DNA from: Curtobacterium sp. MCSS17_007
GTDB taxonomy: Bacteria > Actinomycetota > Actinomycetes > Actinomycetales > Microbacteriaceae
Assembly: GCF_003234175.2 (NCBI RefSeq)
Contig: NZ_CP126257.1
Coordinates: 2,294,001-2,358,000 of the forward strand
DNA: 64,000 nt
Direction: 5' to 3'
Shown: positions 33,654 through 42,311 of the stretch, in pieces
Layout: each line of letters begins with the position of its first letter
How positions within the stretch are numbered: position 1 is the stretch's first letter
Notes under the pieces: generated by a model
Told to the model about the DNA's origin: nothing
Seen by the model: only the letters and a program-made list of their open reading frames with translations
The model's database searches: none
Translations under genes and position numbers: made by a program

Positions 33654-34634
33654 GTGCTCCCCGACCTCGCCGACCTCACCGCCGACGCCCACGTCGTCGC
33701 CCTCCCGATGCGGGTCCGGTTCCGTGGCATCACCGTCCGCGAGGCCCTCGTGCTCCGCGGACCGGCCGGCTGGACCGAGTTCTCGCCCTTCGTCGAGTAC
33801 GACGACGCCGAAGCGGCCGCGTGGCTCCGCGCCGCGGTGGACTTCGGGTGGACCGAGCACGAGCCGGCGGCGGAGTCCGTCCCGGTGAACGCGACGGTCC
33901 CCGCGATCGCACCGGACGCCGTCGCGGACCTGCTCGCCCGCTTCCCGGGGTGCACGACCGCCAAGGTCAAGGTCGCCGAGCCCGGGACCACCGTCGAGGA
34001 CGACGTCGCCCGGGTCGCCGAGGTCCGGCGGGTGATGGGTCCCGACGCGGCGGTGCGTGTCGACGCCAACGGCCTGTGGACCCTCGACCAGGCCACCGAT
34101 GCGCTCGAGCGGCTCGCACGGTTCGACCTGCAGTACGCCGAGCAACCGTGCGGGACCGTTCCCGAGCTGGCGGCCCTGCGCACGCGGACCGCGGGGCTCG
34201 GAGTCGCCGTCGCCGCAGACGAGAGCGTCCGCAAGGCGTCGGACCCCCTCGCGGTCGCACGCGCCGGCGCAGCGGACGTGCTCGTCGTGAAGGCGCAGCC
34301 CCTCGGGGGCGTGACGGCAGCGCGAGCGGTGGTCGCCGAGGCCGGTCTGCCGTGCGTGGTCTCCAGCGCCCTGGACACGTCGGTGGGCCTCGGCATGGGG
34401 GCGTTCCTCGCGGCGGCGGCGATGAGCCCCGGCTACGCGGCCGGCCTCGGGACAGCCGCGATGTTCGGGTCGGACGTCACCGCCGCTCCCCTACTGCCGG
34501 CCGACGGCCGCGTGCCGGTCCGTCGGGTGGAGGTGTCGCAGGAGCTGCTGGAACGGAACGCCGCGTCACCACAGCGGACGGCATGGTGGCTCGCGCGGTT
34601 GGGACGCGTCCACGCCCTGCTCGCCGCCGCGTAG
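33654..34634 (+). CDS. menC: o-succinylbenzoate synthase
   Basis: A 326-residue enolase-superfamily enzyme. The catalytic set is visible: K104/K106 (AKVKV), metal ligands D137 (DAN), E163 (EQP) and D189 (DES), and K213 (VVKAQPLGG). It dehydrates SHCHC to o-succinylbenzoate. GTG start behind GGGAGGATGG. It is transcribed away from menB-menE-menA. Confidence 0.95.
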   Translation: MLPDLADLTADAHVVALPMRVRFRGITVREALVLRGPAGWTEFSPFVEYDDAEAAAWLRAAVDFGWTEHEPAAESVPVNATVPAIAPDAVADLLARFPGCTTAKVKVAEPGTTVEDDVARVAEVRRVMGPDAAVRVDANGLWTLDQATDALERLARFDLQYAEQPCGTVPELAALRTRTAGLGVAVAADESVRKASDPLAVARAGAADVLVVKAQPLGGVTAARAVVAEAGLPCVVSSALDTSVGLGMGAFLAAAAMSPGYAAGLGTAAMFGSDVTAAPLLPADGRVPVRRVEVSQELLERNAASPQRTAWWLARLGRVHALLAAA

Positions 34635-34772
34635 GCGGGCGGCGGCGTCGAGCGGCCAGGACATGCCGCTCACGTCCGCCGGACGGGCGCACTGTGTCGG
34701 CGCCGACCACGGAGCGTGAGGGATCAGGCCCACTCGCGGGTGGGAACAGGACGCGCGCGACCGGCACCGGAA

Positions 34773-34816
34773 CGGACGGGAGGCGCGGTGCCGTCCGGCA
34801 CCGCGCCTCCCGTCCG
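34773..34816. repeat. CGGACGGGAGGC hairpin family, copy between menC and ccsB
   Basis: A perfect 20-bp inverted repeat (34773-34792 and 34797-34816) with the loop GTCC, between convergent genes. The same core CGGACGGGAGGC is found at 47641, 51402, 58066 and 61111. It probably acts as a bidirectional terminator. Confidence 0.92.
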
Positions 34817-34849
34817 TCGAGTGGTCGCGTCAGCGACGCCCTGCCGCGC

Positions 34850-35839
34850 TCACAGACCCGAGTAGCTGTGCAGGCCCTTGAAGAACACGTTGACCACCGA
34901 GAAGTTGAACATCACGGCGGCGAAGCCGATGAGTGCCAGCCACGAGGACCGGGCACCGCGCCAGCCGCGGGTCGCACGAGCGTGGATGTACCCGGCGTAG
35001 ACGACCCAGATGATGAAGGTCCAGACCTCCTTGGTGTCCCACCCCCAGTAGCGGCCCCATGCCCGCTCGGCCCAGATCGCGCCGGCGATGAGCGTGAAGG
35101 TCCAGAGCACGAAGCCGACGAGCAGCACGCGGTAGGTCAGCACCTCGAGCCGGTCGGCGTCGGGCAGGGTCTCCATGAAGCGGAGCTGCTTCGAGGCAGG
35201 CCGGCCCTGCCGGTGCGTCTGCACGAGCTGCGCGACGGCGAGGCCGGCACCGAGGGCGAAGAACCCCGTGCCCGCGATCGCGACGAACACGTGGATGACG
35301 AGCCAGTACGACTGCAGCGCGGGCTGCAGCGGCACCACGGGCACCCAGTAGTTCACGGTCGCGATGCCGAGCAGGATGATCGTCAGCCCGGTGATGAACA
35401 CCCCGAGGAACTTCAGGTTCTGCCAGAACTGCACGAGCAGGAAGATCAGCGTGATGAGCGCCGTGCCCGTGAGCGAGAACTCGAACATGTTGCCCCACGG
35501 CACACGATCGGCGGCGATGCCGCGCAGCACCGTCGCACCGACGTGCAGCACGAGCGCCAGGATCGTCATCGCCATGCCGACACGCTCGAACTTCGTGCCG
35601 CCGCCGCCGGAGCGACCGGCGTCGGCGGTGACCTTCTCGAGCACGACCGTCCCGCCCTGCACCGTCGCGACGGTGCGCTCGGCGGGAGCCGCAGCGGCGC
35701 CGCCGGCAGCGGCCGTCACCTGGCCCGACCGCTTGGCCATGTCGAGTGCGAACGAGATGAACGCGATGACGTAGACCGCCATGGCCGAGTACGTCAGGAC
35801 GACCGAGTAGGTCGCCAGGTTGGTCGTCATGTCGTTCAC
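34850..35839 (-). CDS. ccsB: Cytochrome c biogenesis protein CcsB (ResC)
   Basis: A 329-residue heme-handling membrane protein of System II. The tryptophan-rich heme motif RAWGRYWGWDTKEVW lies near residue 260, with eight or so transmembrane helices and a Gly/Ala-rich loop at about 40-80. It works with ResB to carry heme outside and ligate it to apocytochrome c. Its GTG overlaps the resB stop by 4 bp, and TAGGAT lies 6 nt before it, inside resB. Confidence 0.95.
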   Translation of the reverse strand: MNDMTTNLATYSVVLTYSAMAVYVIAFISFALDMAKRSGQVTAAAGGAAAAPAERTVATVQGGTVVLEKVTADAGRSGGGGTKFERVGMAMTILALVLHVGATVLRGIAADRVPWGNMFEFSLTGTALITLIFLLVQFWQNLKFLGVFITGLTIILLGIATVNYWVPVVPLQPALQSYWLVIHVFVAIAGTGFFALGAGLAVAQLVQTHRQGRPASKQLRFMETLPDADRLEVLTYRVLLVGFVLWTFTLIAGAIWAERAWGRYWGWDTKEVWTFIIWVVYAGYIHARATRGWRGARSSWLALIGFAAVMFNFSVVNVFFKGLHSYSGL

Positions 35840-37506
35840 GCAGGAATCCTAACTCCGAGGTCCGACAGGTGCCGGCGGGCGATGTCGTCGACCGCGCGCT
35901 CGAGGTTGGGGTCCTCGCCGCGCGCCAGACCGGCGTACTCGAGGTCGTACTCGCCGTGCTCCGCACCCTTGCGCGGGACGGCCTTCACCCACACGCGGCG
36001 GCGCGGCACGAACAGCGACGTGAGCAGTCCGAGCACCGCGAGCACGGCGAACCCGGCGACGAACAGCTGCGACGGGTCGTGGTGCACGTCGAGCGAGACG
36101 TAGCGCTTCACGCCGTCGAAGCTGATCGAGCCCGTGCCGTCGGGCAGGGTCTTCGTCTCACCGGGCTTGAGCTCGATGCTCGCCGTCGTCGACTGCCGTC
36201 CCGCGATCTGCTCGAGGCCACTGGTGTCGAGCGAGTAGACGCTCTGCGGGACACCGCTGTCGAGCCCGAGGTCACCGCGGTAGACCTGCAGGGTCAGGAG
36301 CGGGTTCTGCGCGTCCGGGTAGGCGCTCGCGAACGCACCGGTCGAGAGCTTCGACGCCGTCGGGTAGAAGAACCCGACGAGCCCGAGCTGCGACGGCGAG
36401 GCGTCCGGCACCTTGATGACGCCGGTGGACGTGTAGTTCGCGTCCTCGGGCAGGAAGGGCACGACGTCCTGGAACGCCACGTTGCCCTTGCCGTCGCGGA
36501 CCGTGACCTGCATGGCGTAGCCGTTGCCGAGGAGGTACACGTTCGTCCCGCCGACCGAGAGCGGGTCGTTCACACCGATCCGGCTCGTCTTCGCCGCCTG
36601 GCCCTTCTCCTGGCTGGTGACCGTCGCCGAGTAGTCGAGCGCCTGACCGAGTGCGTCGAGGTTCTTCTCCTCGTACGTGGTCGTGAACTTGTCGAGCCGC
36701 AGGTTGTAGCCCTGGAGGTCGGTCTGCCGGAACCAGCGTCCCGGGTTGAACGAGTCGTAGGAACCGAGGACGTTCGAGAACGTCTGGCCCTCGACCAGCA
36801 GTCGCTGCCCGGTGTAGCTGAACCCACCGCCGAGGCCGACCGCGACGAGGACACCGACGAGGGCCGCGTGGAAGACGAGGTTGCCGGTCTCGCGCAGGTA
36901 CCCGCGCTCGGCACTGACCGAGTCCCCGAACCGCTCGACGCGGTAGCCGGACCGCTTGAGGAGCGCCGCCGCGCGGGTCACGGCGTCGTCGACGGACGGG
37001 AGGCTCGTGGTCGCGTCCGACTCGACGGGCACGGACCGGTAGCCGGCCAGCCGACCGAGGCGCACCGGTGTCTTCGGCGGGCGGGTGCGGAGCGCCTGCC
37101 AGTGGTGCTTCGTGCGCGGGACGATGCAGCCGATGAGCGACACGAAGAGCAGCAGGTAGATGGCCGAGAACCACACGGACGTGTAGGTGTCGAAGACCTG
37201 CAGCGCGTCGAGCACGGGGAACAGCTGCGGGTGGTCCGCCTTGTACTGCACGACACCGTTCGGGTCGGCCGTGCGCTGCGGCACGAGCGACCCGGGGATC
37301 GCGGCCAGCGCCAGCAGCATGAGGAGGAACAGCGCGGTGCGCATGCTCGTCAGCTGGCGCCAGAAGAAGCGCAGGTACCCGAGGAACCCGAGCCTCGGCT
37401 GCGTCACGCCGCCGTCGTCGGAGGCAGGGAGGGCGCTGTCGACGTGGTCCGACGGCCGCATCGGGTCGACGCCGGAGGTGGTGTCGTGCTCAGACCGCGG
37501 GGACAA
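35836..37506 (-). CDS. resB: Cytochrome c biogenesis protein ResB
   Basis: A 556-residue System II protein. It has transmembrane segments at about 55-75, 110-130 and 210-230, a large extracytoplasmic domain, and a last span near 490. ResB is the partner of CcsB in heme delivery. The TTG at 37506 overlaps ccdA by 17 bp; an alternative is the ATG at 37461. Order ccdA-resB-ccsB is standard. Confidence 0.94.
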   Translation of the reverse strand: MSPRSEHDTTSGVDPMRPSDHVDSALPASDDGGVTQPRLGFLGYLRFFWRQLTSMRTALFLLMLLALAAIPGSLVPQRTADPNGVVQYKADHPQLFPVLDALQVFDTYTSVWFSAIYLLLFVSLIGCIVPRTKHHWQALRTRPPKTPVRLGRLAGYRSVPVESDATTSLPSVDDAVTRAAALLKRSGYRVERFGDSVSAERGYLRETGNLVFHAALVGVLVAVGLGGGFSYTGQRLLVEGQTFSNVLGSYDSFNPGRWFRQTDLQGYNLRLDKFTTTYEEKNLDALGQALDYSATVTSQEKGQAAKTSRIGVNDPLSVGGTNVYLLGNGYAMQVTVRDGKGNVAFQDVVPFLPEDANYTSTGVIKVPDASPSQLGLVGFFYPTASKLSTGAFASAYPDAQNPLLTLQVYRGDLGLDSGVPQSVYSLDTSGLEQIAGRQSTTASIELKPGETKTLPDGTGSISFDGVKRYVSLDVHHDPSQLFVAGFAVLAVLGLLTSLFVPRRRVWVKAVPRKGAEHGEYDLEYAGLARGEDPNLERAVDDIARRHLSDLGVRIPA

Positions 37507-38230
37507 AGCTCTGGATCACCGCCCCGAGGCTCGACATGACGGCCGACCAGATACCGGTGACCATGAGCAGACCGATGACGATCAGGATCGCTCCTCCGAT
37601 GATGTTGACGGTGCGCATGTGGCGCTTCACGGCACGGATCGCACCGGTCGCCCAGCCGGCGCCGAGCGCGACGAGGACGAACGGGATCCCCAACCCGAGG
37701 CAGTAGGCGACGCCGAGCCACATGCCCTGCCAGGCACTGCCCGACTGGACGCTGAGCAGGTTGATCGCGGCGAGGGTCGGCCCGAGGCAGGGCGTCCAGC
37801 CGAGCCCGAACACGATGCCGAGCAGCGGTGCGCCGACGAGCCCGGTCGCCGGGGTCCACGACGGCTTGATCGTGCGCTGCAGGAACGTGAAGCGCCCGAT
37901 GAACACCAGGCCCATGAGGATCACGACGATCCCGAGCACCTGCGTGATGAGGTCACGCCACCGCACGAGCCAGAAGCCGAGCGCGCCGAACACGGTCGTG
38001 TAGGCGACGAACACCGCCGTGAAGCCGAGCACGAACAGCACGACCCCGAGCACCACCCGGCCCCTGCGCTGCCCGCCCTCGGCGATCCCGCCGACGTAGC
38101 CCAGGTAGCCGGGCACGAGCGGGAGCACGCACGGGGACAGGAACGACACCAGTCCGGCCAGCGCTGCGACGGGCAGCGCCACCAGCATCTGGCCGCTCAG
38201 GATCGCGTCGGCGAAGGGGTTGCCGGGCAC
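37490..38230 (-). CDS. ccdA: Thiol-disulfide transporter CcdA
   Basis: A 246-residue six-helix membrane protein carrying the paired redox cysteines in LSPCVLPLVPGY and GWTPCLGPTLAA. It passes electrons from cytoplasmic thioredoxin to the ResA-like lipoprotein, keeping apocytochrome c thiols reduced. GTG start 3 bp after the ResA-like gene. Confidence 0.96.
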   Translation of the reverse strand: MPGNPFADAILSGQMLVALPVAALAGLVSFLSPCVLPLVPGYLGYVGGIAEGGQRRGRVVLGVVLFVLGFTAVFVAYTTVFGALGFWLVRWRDLITQVLGIVVILMGLVFIGRFTFLQRTIKPSWTPATGLVGAPLLGIVFGLGWTPCLGPTLAAINLLSVQSGSAWQGMWLGVAYCLGLGIPFVLVALGAGWATGAIRAVKRHMRTVNIIGGAILIVIGLLMVTGIWSAVMSSLGAVIQSFVPAV

Positions 38231-38233
38231 GGG

Positions 38234-38845
38234 TCAGGACGCCTTGCCGTCGAGCTCGTCGCGGACCAGGGTCTGCAGGATGCTCTTCCCGTCGACCGCA
38301 CCGAGCACGCGGGCGGCCACACGGCCCTGCTTGTCGAGCACGATCGTGGCAGGGACCGCGTTCGGTGCGATCTGCCCCGAGAGCGCGAGCTGCACCGTGC
38401 CGTCTCGTGCGTCGAGCACCGTCGGGTACGGCACGTCGAAGGTGCGCTCGAAGGCGGCCGCCGTGCCCTCCTCGTCGCGGACGTTGACGCCGACGAAGGC
38501 CACGTCGTCGTCCGCGTACTCGTCGTGCACCTGGTTGAGGTACTTCGCCTCGGCACGGCACGGCGGGCACCCGGCGTACCAGAAGTTGAGGACCACGACC
38601 TTGCCGCGGAGCGCCTCCGCCGAGATCGTGTCGCCGTCGGTGTCCTTCGCCGTGAAGTCGACCGGGGCGCTGCGGTCGTCAGCAGCGACCTCGGTCACCG
38701 CCCCGTTGCCGGAGATGTAGTTCTGGGTGGTGCCACTGCCGTACTGGCGGGACAGGTCGTCGTTCGACGACGAGCACCCGGCGAGCGCCAGGGCTGCGAT
38801 CACCGCCGATGCCACGGCGGCGGCGATCCGGCTGCGAGTGGACAT
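38234..38845 (-). CDS. ResA/TlpA-type thioredoxin lipoprotein
   Basis: A 203-residue exported thioredoxin. It has a lipoprotein signal with lipobox LAGC (about residue 23), a linker, then a TlpA-like fold with VVLNFWYAGCPPCRAE; the CPPC is the redox site. It reduces the cysteines of apocytochrome c before heme ligation, using electrons from CcdA. Its ATG shares one base with the stop of the phosphatase gene (TGATG), so it is coupled to it. Confidence 0.93.
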   Translation of the reverse strand: MSTRSRIAAAVASAVIAALALAGCSSSNDDLSRQYGSGTTQNYISGNGAVTEVAADDRSAPVDFTAKDTDGDTISAEALRGKVVVLNFWYAGCPPCRAEAKYLNQVHDEYADDDVAFVGVNVRDEEGTAAAFERTFDVPYPTVLDARDGTVQLALSGQIAPNAVPATIVLDKQGRVAARVLGAVDGKSILQTLVRDELDGKAS

Positions 38846-39501
38846 CAGACTGCTCCTTCGTCGATCGCGGACGCCCGCAGGGACTGCGCGGGGTCCGCGT
38901 ACCCGACCTCGGTGAAGCGACCGGACGAGGTGGCGGGCACACGCTCGAGGGTCGTGATGCTGGAGAGGTCGCACCGTCGCTTGCGCGGGTCGTGCCAGAG
39001 CGGCTCCCCCGCGAGCCGGCGGTGCACCATCCAGATGGGCAGCTGGTGGCTGACGAGGACGACGTCGCCGCCGTCGACGCTCTCCCACGCGGAGGTGACC
39101 GCGGCGAGCATCCGGTCGGCGATCGACTCGTACGCTTCGCCCCAGCTCGGTCGGAACGGGTTCGCGATCCACGGCCACTCGGCGGGCCGGCCGATCGAGC
39201 GCTTGGTGAAGCCCGGGCGCTGACCCTCGTACCGGTTCGTCGGCTCGATGAGGCGCTCGTCGAGCGAGACGTCGAGCCCGTACGCGGCGGCCCACGGTGC
39301 CGCGGACTCCTGCGTGCGCTGGAGCGGCGAGGCGACGATCCGCCGGACGTCGACCCCGGCGTCGTGCCAGGTGGTCGCGGACGCGGCTGCCATCTCGGCA
39401 CCGAGATCGCTCAGGCCGAAGCCGGGCAGCCGACCGTAGAGCACTCGCCCCGGGTTGTGGACCTCGCCGTGCCGGACGAGGTGGATCCGTGTCGCGGGCA
39501 T
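38845..39501 (-). CDS. Histidine phosphatase family protein
   Basis: A 218-residue phosphoglycerate-mutase-like enzyme. It has the phospho-accepting LVRHGEVHNPG near the N-terminus, SPLQRTQESA, and VSHQLPIWM. Genes like it routinely precede the resA-ccdA-resB-ccsB cluster in actinobacteria; the substrate is unknown. I use the ATG at 39501, since the motif is then 8 residues in. Confidence 0.9.
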   Translation of the reverse strand: MPATRIHLVRHGEVHNPGRVLYGRLPGFGLSDLGAEMAAASATTWHDAGVDVRRIVASPLQRTQESAAPWAAAYGLDVSLDERLIEPTNRYEGQRPGFTKRSIGRPAEWPWIANPFRPSWGEAYESIADRMLAAVTSAWESVDGGDVVLVSHQLPIWMVHRRLAGEPLWHDPRKRRCDLSSITTLERVPATSSGRFTEVGYADPAQSLRASAIDEGAV

Positions 39502-39606
39502 GGGTTCCAGTCTAGGTCGCTCCGCCGTCATCACCCGCCCCACAGGGGATTCACCGGATGTGCGACCGTTCAGCCCCGGTCGACCGGACTCGGACCGGCC
39601 GGCCCG

Positions 39607-41097
39607 TCAGCCCAGGCGCCCGGTGAGCCGGCCGTGCAGGGCGACCGAGCCCGTGTTGAGGTTCACCACCTCGACGGTCGAGCCGTGCCGCGCGTACCGC
39701 TGCTCCACGCCGTCGAGCGCCGCGACGGTGCTCGCGTCGAACACGTGCGCGTCGGACATGTCGACGATCACCCGTTCCGGGTCCTCGGCGTAGGAGAACC
39801 GCGTGACCAGGTCGTTCGACGACGCGAAGAACAGCGCGCCGCGGACGCGGTAGCGCACGGTGTGCTCGTCGACCGGCTCGCGGACCACGGAGACGACGTG
39901 CGCGGCGCGACGGGCGAACACGAGGGCGGCGACGACCACGCCCACCAGTACGCCCGTGGCGAGGTTGTCGGTCGCGACGACCACCACGACGGTGATGACC
40001 ATGACCGCCGTCTCGCCGAGCGGCATCCGCCCGAGCGTGCGCGGTCGGACGCTGTGCCAGTCGAACGTGGCGACGCAGACCATGAGCATCACGGCGGTCA
40101 GGGCCGCCATCGGGATCTGGGCCACCAGGTCGTGGAGGACGATCGTGAGCACGAGCACCGAGGCGCCGGCGGCGAAGGTCGACACCCGGGTCCGTGCGCC
40201 CGCGGTCTTCACGTTGATGACCGTCTGCCCGATCATCGCGCACCCGCCGGTCCCGCCGAAGAACGCCGATGCGATGTTGGCGACGCCCTGCCCCCACGAC
40301 TCACGCCAGGCACTGGACCGGGTCTCGGTGAGCGCGTCGACGAGCTGCGCGGTGAGCAGCGTCTCGATGAGCCCGACGATCGCGACACCGAACGCGTAGG
40401 GCGCGACGATCTGCAGGGTCTCGAGCGACAGCGGGACGGTGATGCCGCCGAAGCCGGGCAGCGCGGTCGGCAACGCCCCCTCGTCGCCGACGGTCGGGAC
40501 GGCGACGCCGAAGACCATCGTGATCGCGGTGATCACCACGACCGCGATCAACGGAGCCGGGACGGCCTTCGTCAGGAAGGGGAAGGCGATGATGATGCCG
40601 ACGCCGAGCGCCGTGAGCGGCCACACCACGAGCGGCACGTCGTCGCCGAACAGGTTCGGCAGCTGCGCGGTGAAGATGAGGATCGCGAGCGCGTTGACGA
40701 AGGCCACGTTGACGCTGCGCGGGATGAAGCGCATGAGCCGGGCGACGCCGAGGAAGCCGAGCACCAGCTGGAACACGCCGCCGAGCACCACCGCGGGGAC
40801 GAGGTAGGCGACGCCGTGGTCACGCACGAGCGGGGCGATCACGAGCGCGACCGAGCCCGCTGCGGCGGAGATCATCGCGGGTCGACCGCCGACGATCGAG
40901 ATCACCACCGCGATGACGACGCTCGAGAAGAGTCCGACGGCCGGGTCGACCCCGGCGACGACGGAGAAGGAGATCGCTTCGGGGATGAGGGCGAGTGCCG
41001 TGACCACACCGGCCAGGAGCTCACGGGTGAGGAGCCGGGGCGACCGGAGCGCGCTGAGGACGGTGGGCGCCGCGGGGGCGAGGGGTGCGAGGGACAT
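39607..41097 (-). CDS. SulP-family anion transporter
   Basis: A 496-residue SulP/SLC26 transporter with ten or more transmembrane segments. It carries GVVTALALIPEAISFSVVAG, the IGQTVINVKTAGARTRVS block and a C-terminal STAS domain (VIVDMSDAHVFDASTV). The ion may be sulfate, bicarbonate or another anion. ATG 41097 sits 8 nt after TAGTGT, so the mRNA may be leaderless. It is divergent from a MerR regulator. Confidence 0.93.
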   Translation of the reverse strand: MSLAPLAPAAPTVLSALRSPRLLTRELLAGVVTALALIPEAISFSVVAGVDPAVGLFSSVVIAVVISIVGGRPAMISAAAGSVALVIAPLVRDHGVAYLVPAVVLGGVFQLVLGFLGVARLMRFIPRSVNVAFVNALAILIFTAQLPNLFGDDVPLVVWPLTALGVGIIIAFPFLTKAVPAPLIAVVVITAITMVFGVAVPTVGDEGALPTALPGFGGITVPLSLETLQIVAPYAFGVAIVGLIETLLTAQLVDALTETRSSAWRESWGQGVANIASAFFGGTGGCAMIGQTVINVKTAGARTRVSTFAAGASVLVLTIVLHDLVAQIPMAALTAVMLMVCVATFDWHSVRPRTLGRMPLGETAVMVITVVVVVATDNLATGVLVGVVVAALVFARRAAHVVSVVREPVDEHTVRYRVRGALFFASSNDLVTRFSYAEDPERVIVDMSDAHVFDASTVAALDGVEQRYARHGSTVEVVNLNTGSVALHGRLTGRLG

Positions 41098-41105
41098 CAC
41101 CGGCA

Positions 41106-41111
41106 ACACTA
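41106..41111 (-). promoter_or_regulatory. -10 box of the SulP gene
   Basis: TAGTGT on the minus strand, overlapping one arm of the 41109-41128 palindrome. Confidence 0.5.
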
Positions 41112-41128
41112 CCCTGACGTGAGGGTAG
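41109..41128. promoter_or_regulatory. Palindromic operator in the SulP-MerR gap
   Basis: CTACCCT-GACGTG-AGGGTAG is a perfect 7-6-7 palindrome in the short divergent region, directly upstream of the SulP start and overlapping its -10 box. It is the natural binding site for the adjacent MerR protein. Confidence 0.75.
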
Positions 41129-41179
41129 GGTTGCGACGCACACCGAGCACCGAGCGACCTCGAGAGGCGGTCTGCCACC

Positions 41180-41605
41180 ATGGCTTCCGTGCACGCGACC
41201 GACTCCACCACCCCGACGCCGGGTGACACCATGCACATCGGCGAGCTCGCCGAACGAGCGGGGATGTCCCTGCGGACGATCCGCCACTACGACGAGGTCG
41301 GGCTCCTCGTGCCGAGCGGCCGGACCGCCGGAGGGTTCCGCGTGTACACCGCACAGGACCTCGAACGCCTGCTCGTGATCCGCCGGATGAAGCCCCTCGG
41401 GTTCTCACTCGACGAGATGGCGGAGCTGCTGCGCGTCGTCGACGCCCTGGCCGACGCCGGCCCCGAGGACCAGGCGGCACTCGCGGCACGGCTCGACGCA
41501 TCCCTCGACGACGCGCGCGCCCGGCACGCGAAGCTCGTCGAGCGCGCCGGCATGGCCGAGGAGTTCATCGGCACGCTCAGCACCCTGCGCGCTTCGCTCC
41601 CCTGA
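41180..41605 (+). CDS. MerR-family regulator
   Basis: A 141-residue MerR protein. The winged helix (MHIGELAERAGMSLRTIRHY, then GFRVYTAQDLERL) is followed by a long coiled-coil helix and a short C-terminal tail without the cysteines of metal sensors. The first ATG (41180) gives a 17-residue tail before MHIGE; the ATG at 41231 is an alternative. It probably controls the divergent SulP transporter. Confidence 0.9.
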   Translation: MASVHATDSTTPTPGDTMHIGELAERAGMSLRTIRHYDEVGLLVPSGRTAGGFRVYTAQDLERLLVIRRMKPLGFSLDEMAELLRVVDALADAGPEDQAALAARLDASLDDARARHAKLVERAGMAEEFIGTLSTLRASLP

Positions 41606-41625
41606 CAGCACCAGACTCCGCACGG

Positions 41626-41838
41626 TCACCGATCGACCTGCAGTTCTCCTGCCTCGATGAGCCGTGCCCGCTCGCGCCGCACCGCCCGGAGCTCCTCGAG
41701 CCAGAGTTGCGTGTCGTCGTGGAGTCGGATGATCCGGCGGGCCTTCCGAGGGCGGAAGCGGTACCGCCGTCGGACCTGCTGCCGCCACCGCTCATCGTCG
41801 CGCTCGATGAACGCTTCCGTCGGGTCCTGTACTGCCAC
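41626..41838 (-). CDS. Small basic protein of unknown function
   Basis: A 70-residue, strongly charged helical protein (RWRQQVRRRYRFRPRKARR, then WLEELRAVRRERARL). GTG start with GGGAGA 6 nt upstream. No family recognised. It lies 24 bp after the small membrane protein gene on the same strand, so the two may be one unit. Confidence 0.6.
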   Translation of the reverse strand: MAVQDPTEAFIERDDERWRQQVRRRYRFRPRKARRIIRLHDDTQLWLEELRAVRRERARLIEAGELQVDR

Positions 41839-41862
41839 GTCTGTCTCCCTTCGTGATGAGCG

Positions 41863-42171
41863 TCAACACGATCCTGCCGACCGCGATGTCGTCGTCGCGG
41901 AGGATTGCATGTCGGACATCGCCTGCGCGCTGGCCCGACCGATCTCCGCACGCCCGACGTCTGCGTCGCTCGCGTGTTCCACCGTCCACACGGACCCCGC
42001 CCAGGCCCGGTCACGCTCCTCACGTGCCACGACCCGCCGCCACCGCAGCAGCGCCCAGACGCCGCCCACGGCCGCGCCCACCAGCGTCAGTGCCGACCCG
42101 ACCAGCGCCGCCGCCACCGCCGCCACCGCGACGGGCGGCCAGGCCGCGAGCCCCGCTCCCGATGCCGCCAT
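41863..42171 (-). CDS. Small single-span membrane protein, unknown
   Basis: A 102-residue protein with one or two Ala/Val-rich hydrophobic segments (about 10-43), then RWRRVVAREERDRAWAG and a polar tail. ATG with AGAGGGG 6 nt upstream. It faces aspS across 140 bp. No family recognised; coding potential is moderate. Confidence 0.5.
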   Translation of the reverse strand: MAASGAGLAAWPPVAVAAVAAALVGSALTLVGAAVGGVWALLRWRRVVAREERDRAWAGSVWTVEHASDADVGRAEIGRASAQAMSDMQSSATTTSRSAGSC

Positions 42172-42311
42172 CCGGGACCCCTCTCGACTCGCGACCCGAC
42201 CGCACGGACGACGCTACGGAGGTGCCGGAGGCGTGCCGCGCCTCCCGGCCGGAGCTGTGGAGAGAACGCGCCGCGACCCCATCTGTGGAGGAGGCCGTAG
42301 ACTCGACGACC

